Source: Lachnospiraceae bacterium UBA7110 (lineage in GTDB: Bacteria > Bacillota > Clostridia > Lachnospirales > Lachnospiraceae). Taken from it: a stretch of DNA of 23,915 nt. The notes under the pieces are model-generated. The model made no database searches. It worked only from the letters and a program-made list of their open reading frames with translations, and was not told the DNA's origin. Each line of letters begins with the position of its first letter. The first letter of the stretch is position 1. The stretch is from assembly GCA_002492295.1 (NCBI GenBank), contig DKYC01000051.1, positions 8,509-32,423 of the forward strand, written 5' to 3'. Made by a program: the position numbers and the translations under genes. Shown here one piece after another: positions 15,703-23,889 of the stretch.

Positions 15703-17154
15703 ATGAGCACAGACAGATACACAAGTCCCCTTTCAGAGCGGTACGCAAGTAAGGAAATGCAGTATATTTTTTCACAGGACATGAAATTCAGAACATGGCG
15801 TAAGCTTTGGATTGCGCTTGCGGAAACCGAGATGGAGCTTGGACTTTCGGAGAACGGAAAGCCCGTGATTACGCAGGAGCAGATTGACGAGCTGAAAGCG
15901 CACGCCGAGGATATCAATTATGACGTGGCAAGAGAGCGTGAAAAGCTGGTGCGCCATGACGTGATGAGCCATGTATATGCGTATGGGCAGCAGTGCCCGA
16001 AGGCAGCGGGGATTATCCATTTGGGTGCAACCTCGTGTTATGTGGGTGACAACACGGATATCATTGTAATGAACGAGGCGTTAAAGCTTGTCCACAAAAA
16101 GCTTGTGAACGTGGTAGACGAACTTGCGCGGTTCGCAAACGAGTATAAAAGTCTGCCGACGCTTGCGTTTACGCATTTTCAGCCGGCGCAGCCTACGACA
16201 GTCGGAAAGCGCGCGACGCTTTGGATTCAGGAGTTTTTGATGGATTTGGAGGACTTGGAGTATGTGCAGGGCAGCCTAAAGCTGCTTGGATCGAAAGGGA
16301 CGACGGGTACGCAGGCAAGCTTTTTGGAGCTGTTTAACGGCGATAATGAGACAATTGATAAGATTGACCCCATGATTGCGCGGAAAATGGGCTTTGCGGA
16401 GTGCTATGCGGTATCGGGACAAACCTATTCGAGGAAGGTTGACACGAGAGTGGCCAATATTCTTGCGGGAATTGCGGCGAGTGCGCACAAGATGTCAAAT
16501 GACATCCGCCTGTTACAGCATTTAAAGGAAGTGGAGGAGCCGTTTGAGAAGAACCAGATCGGGTCGTCGGCAATGGCGTACAAACGCAATCCGATGCGCT
16601 CCGAGCGTATTGCCTCACTTTCAAGGTATGTGATGATTGACGCGCTGAATCCGGCAATCACGTCTGCAACACAGTGGTTTGAGCGGACATTGGACGATTC
16701 TGCAAACAAACGTTTGTCCATCCCCGAGGGATTTCTTGCAGTGGACGGTATTTTGGACTTGTGCCTGAATGTCGTGGACGGGCTTGTTGTTTATGACAAG
16801 GTCATCACAAAGCATCTGCTTGCCGAGCTGCCGTTTATGGCAACGGAGAATATTATGATGGATGCGGTGAAAAATGGCGGAAACCGTCAGGAGCTGCATG
16901 AGAAAATCCGCAGACTTTCGATGGAGGCAGGCAGGGCAGTCAAGGAAGAGGGCAGGGAAAACAACCTTTTGGAGCTGATTGCGGCGGATAAGGAGTTTAA
17001 CTTAACGCATGAGCAGTTACAGGCGATGATGGAGCCGTCAAACTATGTGGGACGTGCGCCCATTCAGGTGGACAAGTTCCTAAAGCAGGCGGTAAAGCCT
17101 GTGCTTGACGCGAACAGGGCGGAGCTTGGAGTGAAGGCGGAGATTAACGTATAA
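15703..17154 (+). CDS. purB: Adenylosuccinate lyase
   Basis: A 483-residue member of the fumarase/aspartase superfamily. It acts twice in purine synthesis, splitting SAICAR to AICAR and adenylosuccinate to AMP, each time releasing fumarate. The superfamily signature GSSAMAYKRNPMRSERI lies at about 287-303, with the catalytic Ser in the flexible loop. HLGATSCYVGDNTDI and LAFTHFQPAQPTTVGKRA are the other active-site segments. It is about 50 residues longer than the B. subtilis enzyme and resembles the longer subclass. AAAAGGAG lies eight bases before the start. It follows purF by 47 bases with no convincing promoter or terminator between them, so it probably belongs to the purC-purF transcript. 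Confidence 0.95.
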   Translation: MSTDRYTSPLSERYASKEMQYIFSQDMKFRTWRKLWIALAETEMELGLSENGKPVITQEQIDELKAHAEDINYDVAREREKLVRHDVMSHVYAYGQQCPKAAGIIHLGATSCYVGDNTDIIVMNEALKLVHKKLVNVVDELARFANEYKSLPTLAFTHFQPAQPTTVGKRATLWIQEFLMDLEDLEYVQGSLKLLGSKGTTGTQASFLELFNGDNETIDKIDPMIARKMGFAECYAVSGQTYSRKVDTRVANILAGIAASAHKMSNDIRLLQHLKEVEEPFEKNQIGSSAMAYKRNPMRSERIASLSRYVMIDALNPAITSATQWFERTLDDSANKRLSIPEGFLAVDGILDLCLNVVDGLVVYDKVITKHLLAELPFMATENIMMDAVKNGGNRQELHEKIRRLSMEAGRAVKEEGRENNLLELIAADKEFNLTHEQLQAMMEPSNYVGRAPIQVDKFLKQAVKPVLDANRAELGVKAEINV

Positions 17155-17182
17155 GTTGGGAACAGATAAGTCACTTTAGCAC

Positions 17183-17211
17183 TTTACTTAAATAAAAAAA
17201 CGGTGTATGAT
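17183..17211 (+). promoter_or_regulatory. purA promoter
   Basis: TTTACT (17183-17188), a 17-base spacer and TATGAT (17206-17211). A heptamer CACTTTA is repeated directly at 17172-17178 and 17180-17186, the second copy running into the -35. A four-base-pair hairpin with a GTAA loop (17220-17231) lies near the start of the leader. No terminator is seen after purB, so read-through may add to this promoter. Confidence 0.65.
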
Positions 17212-17265
17212 AATAGACGGCGTGTAAACGCGGATTAAGGATGGTTAAGAACTGGAGGGTTTTCA

Positions 17266-18558
17266 ATGGTAAAGGCAGTAGTAGGAGCAAATTGGGGGGA
17301 CGAAGGAAAGGGCAAGATTACGGATATGCTTGCACAGGAAGCGGACATCGTCATCCGCTTTCAGGGCGGTGCAAACGCAGGCCACACAATTGTAAACAAT
17401 TATGGAAAATTTGCGCTTCACACGCTCCCGTCCGGCGTATTTTACAATCACACAACCAGCATTATCGGAAATGGCGTTGCATTGAACATTCCTATATTAA
17501 TGGAAGAGATAAAATCCATAACGGACAGGAATGTGCCTATGCCCAAAATTTTGGTTTCGGACAGGGCGCAAATTGTGATGCCTTACCATATTCTGTTTGA
17601 CCAGTATGAGGAGGAGCGGCTTGGCAAAAAGTCGTTTGGTTCGACAAAATCAGGTATTGCACCTTTTTATTCGGATAAATACGCAAAAATCGGATTTCAG
17701 GTGAGCGAGCTGTTTGACGAGAACCTTTTAAAGGAAAAGATTGCGCGTGTTGCGGAACAGAAAAACGTGATTTTGGAGCATCTTTACCATAAACCTGCAA
17801 TCGATGCAGAGGAGCTGTTTGAGACGCTTATCTCGTACAGGGAGATGATTGCGCCGTTTGTATGCGATGTTTCATCCTATTTGGACGAGGCGGTAAAGGC
17901 AGGAAAGAACATTCTTTTGGAGGGACAGCTTGGCACATTAAAGGATCCCGACCACGGCATTTACCCGATGGTAACGTCGTCCTCAACGCTTGCGGCTTAC
18001 GGCGCAATCGGCGCGGGTATTCCGCCCTATGAGATTAAGAAAATTTATACGGTCTGCAAGGCGTATTCCTCAGCAGTCGGTGCTGGTGCGTTTGTCTCGG
18101 AGATTTTCGGGGATGAGGCGGACGAGCTTAGACGGCGCGGAGGCGACGGCGGGGAGTACGGCGCGACGACAGGACGCCCAAGACGTATGGGATGGTTTGA
18201 CTGTGTGGCGTCAAAATACGGCTGCCGCTTACAGGGCACGACGGACGTATGTTTCACGGTGCTTGACGTGCTGGGGTATCTTGATGAAATTCCCGTATGT
18301 ACGGGGTATGAGATTGACGGTGAGGTGACGACGCAGTTTCCCGTCACGGCGAAGCTTTCCAAGGCAAAACCGGTGTTCAAAACGCTTCCGGGCTGGAAGT
18401 GCGACATCAGGGGGATTAAAAAATATGAGGAGCTGCCGGAAAACTGCCGGAAGTATGTGGAGTTTATCGAGGAGCAGATAGGGTATCCGATTACGCTTGT
18501 CAGCAACGGACCCGCAAGGGAAGACATCATTTACAGGGAAAGCCCGTATGCCCGTTAA
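17266..18558 (+). CDS. purA: Adenylosuccinate synthetase
   Basis: A 430-residue GTP-dependent enzyme that joins IMP and aspartate to make adenylosuccinate, the first step of the AMP branch. The P-loop-like NWGDEGKGK is at 9-17 and the catalytic His40 sits in GGANAGHTI. VTSSSTLAAYGAIGAG and GEYGATTGRPRRMGW are the IMP/GTP contacts, and the aspartate and base contacts lie near the C-terminus. Length is normal. GGAGGG nine bases before ATG sets the start at 17266. With purB just upstream, the IMP-to-AMP branch is complete here. Confidence 0.96.
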   Translation: MVKAVVGANWGDEGKGKITDMLAQEADIVIRFQGGANAGHTIVNNYGKFALHTLPSGVFYNHTTSIIGNGVALNIPILMEEIKSITDRNVPMPKILVSDRAQIVMPYHILFDQYEEERLGKKSFGSTKSGIAPFYSDKYAKIGFQVSELFDENLLKEKIARVAEQKNVILEHLYHKPAIDAEELFETLISYREMIAPFVCDVSSYLDEAVKAGKNILLEGQLGTLKDPDHGIYPMVTSSSTLAAYGAIGAGIPPYEIKKIYTVCKAYSSAVGAGAFVSEIFGDEADELRRRGGDGGEYGATTGRPRRMGWFDCVASKYGCRLQGTTDVCFTVLDVLGYLDEIPVCTGYEIDGEVTTQFPVTAKLSKAKPVFKTLPGWKCDIRGIKKYEELPENCRKYVEFIEEQIGYPITLVSNGPAREDIIYRESPYAR

Positions 18559-18605
18559 GGGAAAACGTTTTGTAAAAGGAAATCACGTTAAAGATATAAC
18601 GGATA

Positions 18606-18634
18606 TTGCTATTTTTTGTCGGATATGTTATAGT
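18606..18634 (+). promoter_or_regulatory. Promoter of the nucleoside importer operon
   Basis: TTGCTA (18606-18611), a 17-base spacer and TATAGT (18629-18634), with TG at 18626-18627 giving an extended -10. Transcription should start near 18641, leaving a leader of about 158 bases before the lipoprotein start codon. Confidence 0.75.
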
Positions 18635-18640
18635 GAGGTG

Positions 18641-18798
18641 GTAATTGACATTTTGCCATGGCACTTTGTCGTGCGATGCGTGGCAAATTGTCATAATGTT
18701 ACAATGAGGAGAATCGGATAGGAACAGTTCGTTTTTATCCGGCGGATTTGTGCAAAGGCACAGGTCTGCAGACCTTGACAAGAATGGAGGATTTATTT
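18641..18798 (+). promoter_or_regulatory. Structured 5' leader of the BMP lipoprotein gene, possible unknown riboswitch or attenuator
   Basis: Several helices can be drawn in order. Helix A is TGACATTTTGCCA (18646-18658) with TGGCAAATTGTCA (18681-18693), 12 of 13 paired, enclosing an apical GCAC/GTGC helix (18661-18674). Helix B is CGGATA/TATCCG (18715-18741). Helix C is TGTGC/GCACA around AAAG (18749-18762). Then comes a perfect 14-base palindrome AGGTCTGCAGACCT (18762-18775), which ends 10 bases before the GGAGG ribosome site (18786-18790). I do not see the conserved core of the purine riboswitch, nor a U-tract terminator, so control of translation or a protein site is more likely than attenuation. 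A 12-codon frame (18658-18696) overlaps helix A but has no good ribosome site. Confidence 0.5.
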
Positions 18799-20001
18799 AT
18801 GAAAAAGAAAGTATTGTCACTCGTATTGGCATCTGCTATGGTGGTATCCCTGGCGGCATGCGGCAATTCATCCAATGATGCGCCCGCAACCGATGCGCCT
18901 GCGGCAGCACCGGCAGAGACACAGGCAGCACCTGAAACACAGGCGCCGGCAGAAACAGCAGCACCTGAGACGACAGAGGCATCCGGCGAAACAACTGTGG
19001 CAGAAGGAAAAATTGCGCTTGTTACGGATGTAGGAACAATTGACGACGAATCATTCAACCAGGCGACATGGGAAGGCGTAAAGCAGTATGGCGATGCAAA
19101 CGGCATTGAGTATACCTACTATCAGCCGACAGAGGACAGCACGGAGGAGCGTATCAACCAGATTGATCTTGCAGTTGCAGAGGGTGCAACAGTTGTTGTA
19201 CTTCCCGGATATTTATTCGGAGAGACGCTTTCCGAGGTTCAGACAACGTATCCTGACGTAAACTTTATCGCGGTTGACGTTTCCGAGGGCGATATGACGG
19301 CTCCGATTGAGCCGAATGCTTATGCCTGCACATTCAGCGAGGAGCAGGCAGGTTATCTTGCAGGCTATGCTGCAGTAAAGGACGGCTATACAAAGCTTGG
19401 ATTCCTTGGAGGTATGGCAGTACCTGCGGTTATCCGTTACGGTTACGGTTATGTTCAGGGTATTGATGCGGCGGCACAGGAGCTTGGCGTTGACGTGGAA
19501 GTGAAGTATACATACGGCGGACAGTTCTATGGTGACGCAAGCATTACGGCGAAGATGGAGAGCTGGTATTCAGAGGGTACGGAAATCGTATTTGCATGCG
19601 GCGGCGGTATCTACACATCTGCACTTGAGGCAGCATTAAATTACGACGGCATGATTATCGGTGTTGACGTTGACCAGCGTTCCGTAGGCGAGGGCAATGA
19701 TTACAACCCTGTGCTTACTTCTGCAATGAAGGGTCTTACGGCAACAGTAGTGGACAAGCTTGAGGGCTGCTTCACAGGAAACTGGGACAGCTTTGGCGGA
19801 CAGGTAGAAAACCTGGGTCTTGCAGACGGTGATTATCTTGGTCTTCCGACAGACGGTGATTCATGGGCATTTGAGACCTTTACGCAGGATGAGTATGAAG
19901 AGCTTCTTGCAGGAATCAGGGATGGTTCAATTGTGATTTCCAACGATACGGAGACACAGCCGGAAGTTAGTGAGCAAGTTACGGTTTCTTACATTGACTA
20001 G
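18799..20001 (+). CDS. BMP-family nucleoside-binding lipoprotein of an ABC importer
   Basis: A 400-residue substrate-binding protein. ATG 18799 is chosen because GGAGG lies eight bases upstream and the product then begins with a lipoprotein signal: KKK, a hydrophobic stretch, and lipobox LAAC with Cys21. Residues 22-70 are a linker very rich in Ala, Pro, Glu and Thr, probably a flexible tether. The BMP fold starts at KIALVTDVGTIDDESFNQATWEG (about 71-93), the hallmark of the family. Further on are VVVLPGYLFGE, the LGFLGGMAVPAVIRYGYGYVQG segment and IIGVDVDQ. Characterised members (PnrA, B. subtilis NupN/YufN) bind purine nucleosides outside the membrane. Three transporter genes follow. The purine context supports nucleosides as substrate, but the ligand is inferred. 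Confidence 0.92.
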   Translation: MKKKVLSLVLASAMVVSLAACGNSSNDAPATDAPAAAPAETQAAPETQAPAETAAPETTEASGETTVAEGKIALVTDVGTIDDESFNQATWEGVKQYGDANGIEYTYYQPTEDSTEERINQIDLAVAEGATVVVLPGYLFGETLSEVQTTYPDVNFIAVDVSEGDMTAPIEPNAYACTFSEEQAGYLAGYAAVKDGYTKLGFLGGMAVPAVIRYGYGYVQGIDAAAQELGVDVEVKYTYGGQFYGDASITAKMESWYSEGTEIVFACGGGIYTSALEAALNYDGMIIGVDVDQRSVGEGNDYNPVLTSAMKGLTATVVDKLEGCFTGNWDSFGGQVENLGLADGDYLGLPTDGDSWAFETFTQDEYEELLAGIRDGSIVISNDTETQPEVSEQVTVSYID

Positions 20002-20007
20002 TTAAGA

Positions 20008-20036
20008 TTGACTTATTCTTAAAAAAATATTAAAAT
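20008..20036 (+). promoter_or_regulatory. Promoter-like sequence between lipoprotein gene and terminator
   Basis: TTGACT (20008-20013), a 17-base spacer and TAAAAT (20031-20036). The predicted start near 20043 lies just before the terminator stem at 20046, so any transcript would begin with that hairpin. The region is AT-rich, and the match could be chance. Confidence 0.4.
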
Positions 20037-20045
20037 AGTGTTAGA

Positions 20046-20076
20046 GGGGAAAGGCGTTTTACCTTTCCCCTTTTTT
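20046..20076 (+). terminator. Terminator after the BMP lipoprotein gene
   Basis: GGGGAAAGG (20046-20054) pairs with CCTTTCCCC (20062-20070) around a seven-base loop and is followed directly by six T. It separates the lipoprotein gene from the transporter genes. Partial termination here would give more binding protein than membrane complex, a common arrangement in ABC importers. Confidence 0.9.
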
Positions 20077-20100
20077 CAGCAATTGGGACATGGAATATCG

Positions 20101-20124
20101 AGTGAAAACCGGCAGTGAAAACCG
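20101..20124 (+). repeat. 11-base tandem direct repeat before the ABC ATPase gene
   Basis: AGTGAAAACCG occurs at 20101-20111 and again at 20114-20124, separated by GC. It lies 24 bases before the ATPase start codon. It might be a small duplication or a binding site; nothing else supports a role. Confidence 0.6.
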
Positions 20125-20147
20125 TGATTGAGAAAGGTTTGGTCAAT

Positions 20148-21695
20148 ATGGGAAATCAAGACTACATTATCGAGATGTTGAACATCACGAAGGAATTTCC
20201 GGGCATTAAGGCAAATGACAATGTCACGCTGCAGCTTAAAAAGGGCGAAATACACGCACTTTTGGGCGAGAACGGCGCAGGGAAATCCACGCTGATGAGT
20301 ATTCTGTTCGGGCTCTATCAGCCCACAAGCGGCACAATCCGTAAAAACGGCAAGGAAGTAAAAATCAATAACCCTAACGATGCCAATGCCCTGAATATCG
20401 GCATGGTGCATCAGCATTTTAAACTGGTGGAGTGCTTTTCGGTGTTGGACAATATTATCCTCGGCATTGAGCCCACAAAAGGTCTTTTCCTCAGCAAAAA
20501 GGGAGCGCGGGAGAAGGTGGTAGCGTTAAGCGACAAGTACGGGCTTAAAGTTGACCCTGACGCGCTGATTTCCGATATTACGGTCGGTATGCAGCAGCGT
20601 ACGGAAATCCTGAAAATGCTCTACCGCGATAATGAAATCCTGATTTTCGATGAGCCGACGGCGGTGCTTACGCCGCAGGAAATCGAGGAGCTGATGAAGA
20701 TTATGAAAAACCTTGCAAAGGAGGGAAAATCCATTCTCTTTATCACGCATAAACTCAACGAGATTATGGAGACGGCAGACCGCTGCACTATTTTAAGAAA
20801 AGGAAAATATATCGGGACGGTTGACATCAAGGATACCACGAAAGAGGAGCTTTCCAGGATGATGGTAGGCAGAAACGTCAACTTTAAGGTGGATAAGCAG
20901 CCTGCAAAACCCACGGAAACCGTACTGAAGATAGAGAACATGACCGTGCCGAGCAAAATGCATAAAAACAACGCAGTGAAAAACGTGTCGTTTAATGTCA
21001 GGCGCGGTGAGATTGTCTGTATCGCAGGCATTGACGGCAATGGACAGACGGAGCTTGTATATGCTTTGACGGGGCTTGAGAAAATGACGGCGGGCAAACT
21101 CTTTTTTGACGGAAAGGACATTACGAACGCAAGCATCAGGGAGCGTTCGAAGGACGGCATCAGCCATATTCCGGAGGACAGGCACAAGCATGGTCTGATT
21201 TTGGACTATACACTGGAGCAGAACATGGTGCTCCAGCGTTACTGGGACACGGAGTTTCAAAAGGGCGGCTTTATCAGGCAGGGCGCAGTGCGGGCGTATG
21301 CCAAGCGTCTGATTGAGCAGTACGATGTGCGCAGCGGACAGGGACCGATTACGGTTGCGCGCAGCATGTCGGGCGGCAACCAGCAGAAGGCGATTATTGC
21401 CCGTGAGATTGATAAGAATCCGGATCTGCTCGTGGCAGTGCAGCCAACACGCGGACTGGATGTAGGCGCGATTGAGTATATCCACAGCCAGCTTGTGGCA
21501 CAGCGCGACAAGGGGAAGGCGGTACTTTTGGTATCGTTGGAGCTGGATGAGGTCATGAATGTATCCGACCGTATTCTTGTCATGTACGAGGGCGAAATCG
21601 TGGGACAGCTGTATCCGGACAAAACGACGGTTGAGGAGCTTGGGCTTTATATGGCGGGCGCAAAAAAAGACAATGTGCCTGCCGAGCTGGACTAA
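20148..21695 (+). CDS. Nucleoside ABC importer, double ATPase subunit
   Basis: A 515-residue protein with two fused nucleotide-binding domains, as in RbsA/NupO-type importers. Domain 1 has a full Walker A GENGAGKST (40-48) and Walker B ILIFDEP (164-170), but its signature is TVGMQQ instead of LSGGQ. Domain 2 has a degenerate Walker A GIDGNGQTE (294-302), a good signature MSGGNQQ (407-413) and VAVQPTRGLDVG instead of the usual D-E Walker B. This asymmetry is normal for the family, with one functional ATP site per composite pair. The start at 20148 follows AGAAAGG by ten bases; an upstream in-frame GTG at 20115 has no ribosome site. The protein sits on the inner face of the membrane and powers the two permeases encoded next. 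Confidence 0.93.
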   Translation: MGNQDYIIEMLNITKEFPGIKANDNVTLQLKKGEIHALLGENGAGKSTLMSILFGLYQPTSGTIRKNGKEVKINNPNDANALNIGMVHQHFKLVECFSVLDNIILGIEPTKGLFLSKKGAREKVVALSDKYGLKVDPDALISDITVGMQQRTEILKMLYRDNEILIFDEPTAVLTPQEIEELMKIMKNLAKEGKSILFITHKLNEIMETADRCTILRKGKYIGTVDIKDTTKEELSRMMVGRNVNFKVDKQPAKPTETVLKIENMTVPSKMHKNNAVKNVSFNVRRGEIVCIAGIDGNGQTELVYALTGLEKMTAGKLFFDGKDITNASIRERSKDGISHIPEDRHKHGLILDYTLEQNMVLQRYWDTEFQKGGFIRQGAVRAYAKRLIEQYDVRSGQGPITVARSMSGGNQQKAIIAREIDKNPDLLVAVQPTRGLDVGAIEYIHSQLVAQRDKGKAVLLVSLELDEVMNVSDRILVMYEGEIVGQLYPDKTTVEELGLYMAGAKKDNVPAELD

Positions 21696-21707
21696 GGAAA
21701 AGAGGTG

Positions 21708-22877
21708 ATGCGTGTGAAAAAGAAAAAAGTGGATTTTTCTTCAGGCTTGATGTCCGTTTTGGCATCGCTGATTTGTATTGTGGTGGGGCTGATTGTCGGA
21801 CTGGTTATTCTTTACTGCATAAACGCGGAACAGGCAATCGACGGTTTTACGCGGATTGTAAAGGGCGGCTTTTTTATGATGCCAAAAGGGCTTGGCAGCG
21901 TGCTTGCACAGACGGCGCCTCTCATTATGACGGGGCTTTCGGTGGCGTTTGCCTTTAAGACGGGGCTGTTTAACATTGGCGCGGCAGGGCAGTATACGCT
22001 TGGTGCGCTCGGCGCGCTGTATTTTGCGCTTGTGCTCCATGCGCCGTGGTGGGTATGCCTGCTTGCGGCAATGCTGTTTGGCGCGGTGTGGGGCGCCATT
22101 CCGGGACTTTTTAAGGCGTATTTCAACGTGAACGAGGTTATTACGGCGATTATGTTTAACTGGATTGGGCTTTATGCGGTTAACGAGATTATTTATAAGG
22201 GCGTTATCGGCAGCATGTATGATTTAAAGACCACGAAAACCTACACAATAAGGAGTGTATCGCCGCAGTCCGTAATACCGGATTTAGGGTTAAACGGTAT
22301 TTTTAAGACGAAATCAACAACGATTGCGATTTTTATTGCGATTATCATTGCAATTATCGTGTATATCGTGATTAATAAAACGACCTTCGGCTATGAGCTG
22401 AAAGCCTGTGGACATAATAAGGACGCGGCAAAATATGCAGGCATTAACGACAGGAAAAACATTGTGCTTTCCATGACAATCGCGGGTGCACTTTCAGGTA
22501 TCGGCGCAGGGCTGTATTACCTTTCCGGCGTGGCGGAGTGGAATCCCCAGGTGAGCACGGCACTGCCTGCAATGGGATTTAACGGTATACCCGTTGCGCT
22601 CCTGGCACTCAGTAATCCGATCGGCGTGATTTTTGCGGCGCTGTTTGTGTCGCATATTACGGTGGGCGGCGGATATTTGCCGACGAAATATTTCCAGCCG
22701 GAAATCGCGGATGTGATTATTGCGGTGATTATTTACCTCTGCGCGTTTGTGATGCTGTTTAAGGGGTTTGTGATGAACCTGATTGCGTCGAAGAAGAAAG
22801 AAGGACCGGATGCGAATGCGGATGTGAAGGTGCCCAAAACGGATACGAAGAGGAACGGAAAGGGGGCGGATGCGTAA
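21708..22877 (+). CDS. Nucleoside ABC importer permease 1
   Basis: About 389 residues with roughly ten hydrophobic segments, of the BPD_transp_2 type found in BMP-linked importers (compare B. subtilis NupP). Family phrases include FAFKTGLFNIGAAGQYTLGA, NEVITAIMFNWIGLY, the cytoplasmic loop TTFGYELKACGHNKDAAKYAGI that contacts the ATPase, and FNGIPVALLALSNPIG. The C-terminal tail of about 30 residues is hydrophilic and Lys/Asp-rich. The start is uncertain: ATG 21708 has AAGGAA eight bases upstream, while GTG 21714 has AGAGG eight bases upstream. The TAA stop shares its last A with the next ATG (TAATG), so translation is likely coupled. Confidence 0.92.
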   Translation: MRVKKKKVDFSSGLMSVLASLICIVVGLIVGLVILYCINAEQAIDGFTRIVKGGFFMMPKGLGSVLAQTAPLIMTGLSVAFAFKTGLFNIGAAGQYTLGALGALYFALVLHAPWWVCLLAAMLFGAVWGAIPGLFKAYFNVNEVITAIMFNWIGLYAVNEIIYKGVIGSMYDLKTTKTYTIRSVSPQSVIPDLGLNGIFKTKSTTIAIFIAIIIAIIVYIVINKTTFGYELKACGHNKDAAKYAGINDRKNIVLSMTIAGALSGIGAGLYYLSGVAEWNPQVSTALPAMGFNGIPVALLALSNPIGVIFAALFVSHITVGGGYLPTKYFQPEIADVIIAVIIYLCAFVMLFKGFVMNLIASKKKEGPDANADVKVPKTDTKRNGKGADA

Positions 22878-23815
22878 TGTTTTTGCTTTTAAAATATACG
22901 TTGCTTTATGCGGTGGTATTAATGCTTGTGGCGCTTGGCGGTATGTTCTCGGAGCGCAGCGGCGTGATTAATATTGCGCTTGAAGGCATTATGGCAATCG
23001 GCGGCCTTGCGGGCATTCTGGTGCTTACGGTTTTTGGCGGAACGCTTTCTCCGGCGGCGCTTGTGGTTCTTTCCATTTTGGCAAGCACGTTTGCCGGGAT
23101 GATTTATTCGCTGCTGCTTGGCTTTTCGGCAATCACGCTTAAAGCGGATCAGACGATAGGCGGAACGGCGCTTAATATGCTTGCGACAGCGGCAGCGGTG
23201 GTAATTGTAAAGGCGTATAATAACGCGGCGGGCGGCGGGAACGGTTCGGCATCGTCAAAGCTTTCCTATTCCAATAGTGCCTTTATCTTTACGGCGGGAC
23301 CGCTGACCTACAATATTTTCCTGATTATCGGGATTGTGATTCTGATTGTGGCGTATGTCTTTTTATACAAGACCAAGTATGGTCTCCGCCTGCGCTCTTG
23401 CGGGGAGCATCCGCAGGCGGCAGATTCGGTCGGGATTAACGTGTACAAATGGCGTTACGTGGGCGTCATGATTTCGGGACTTTTGGGCGGTCTTGGCGGT
23501 TTTGCGTATATCGTGCCTTCGGTTTCGATTTGGAATTTTGAGGTCGGCGTGACGGGATTTGGTTTCCTTGCGCTTGCCGTTATGATTTTCGGACAATGGA
23601 AGCCGTTCCGGATTGCGGCGGCGGCAGTGTTCTTTGCAATCTTTAAGTCGCTTGCAAATATTGCGGACGCGACGGCGCTGTCAAATCTGCATTTGTCGCA
23701 GAATATTTATAATATGATGCCGTTTATCGCGTCGATGATTATACTTGCGCTGACATCAAAGAACTCACAGGCGCCGAAAGCGGAAGGGATTCCGTATGAT
23801 AAGGGTGCGCGGTAG
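22877..23815 (+). CDS. Nucleoside ABC importer permease 2
   Basis: A 312-residue, strongly hydrophobic permease of the same family (compare B. subtilis NupQ). Diagnostic phrases are LGGMFSERSGVINIALEGIMAIGG near the N-terminus (shown as two adjoining parts MFSERSGVINIA and LEGIMA), ALKA-type ITLKADQTIGGTALNML, the ATPase-contact loop YKTKYGLRLRSCGEHPQAADSVGI, and FLALAVMIFGQWKP. AGGGGG lies ten bases before its ATG. It pairs with permease 1 to form the membrane channel. It is the last gene of the operon and is followed by a strong terminator. Confidence 0.92.
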   Translation: MFLLLKYTLLYAVVLMLVALGGMFSERSGVINIALEGIMAIGGLAGILVLTVFGGTLSPAALVVLSILASTFAGMIYSLLLGFSAITLKADQTIGGTALNMLATAAAVVIVKAYNNAAGGGNGSASSKLSYSNSAFIFTAGPLTYNIFLIIGIVILIVAYVFLYKTKYGLRLRSCGEHPQAADSVGINVYKWRYVGVMISGLLGGLGGFAYIVPSVSIWNFEVGVTGFGFLALAVMIFGQWKPFRIAAAAVFFAIFKSLANIADATALSNLHLSQNIYNMMPFIASMIILALTSKNSQAPKAEGIPYDKGAR

Positions 23816-23840
23816 TTGGAATTAAGAATATAAAAAAGAG

Positions 23841-23889
23841 AAAACAGGTTTTTGAACTGCATGGGAGGCAGGGCAAAAACCTGTTTTTT
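23841..23889 (+). terminator. Terminator of the nucleoside importer operon
   Basis: AAAACAGGTTTTTG (23841-23854) pairs perfectly over 14 bases with CAAAAACCTGTTTT (23874-23887) around a 19-base loop, ending in six T. It lies 25 bases after the last permease stop. The remaining 26 bases of the window show nothing. Confidence 0.9.

Noticed and set aside
18658..18696. 12-codon leader peptide in the importer leader
   Set aside because: The nearest AGG-rich sequence is about 16 bases away and the start codon is buried in helix A; no run of diagnostic codons.
18748..18798. Upstream GTG start for the BMP lipoprotein
   Set aside because: It would put 17 residues before the lipoprotein signal; GGAGG is placed correctly for ATG 18799.
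20793..21485. 230-residue minus-strand frame inside the ABC ATPase gene
   Set aside because: Lies opposite a gene with unmistakable ABC motifs and has no recognisable protein features or ribosome site.
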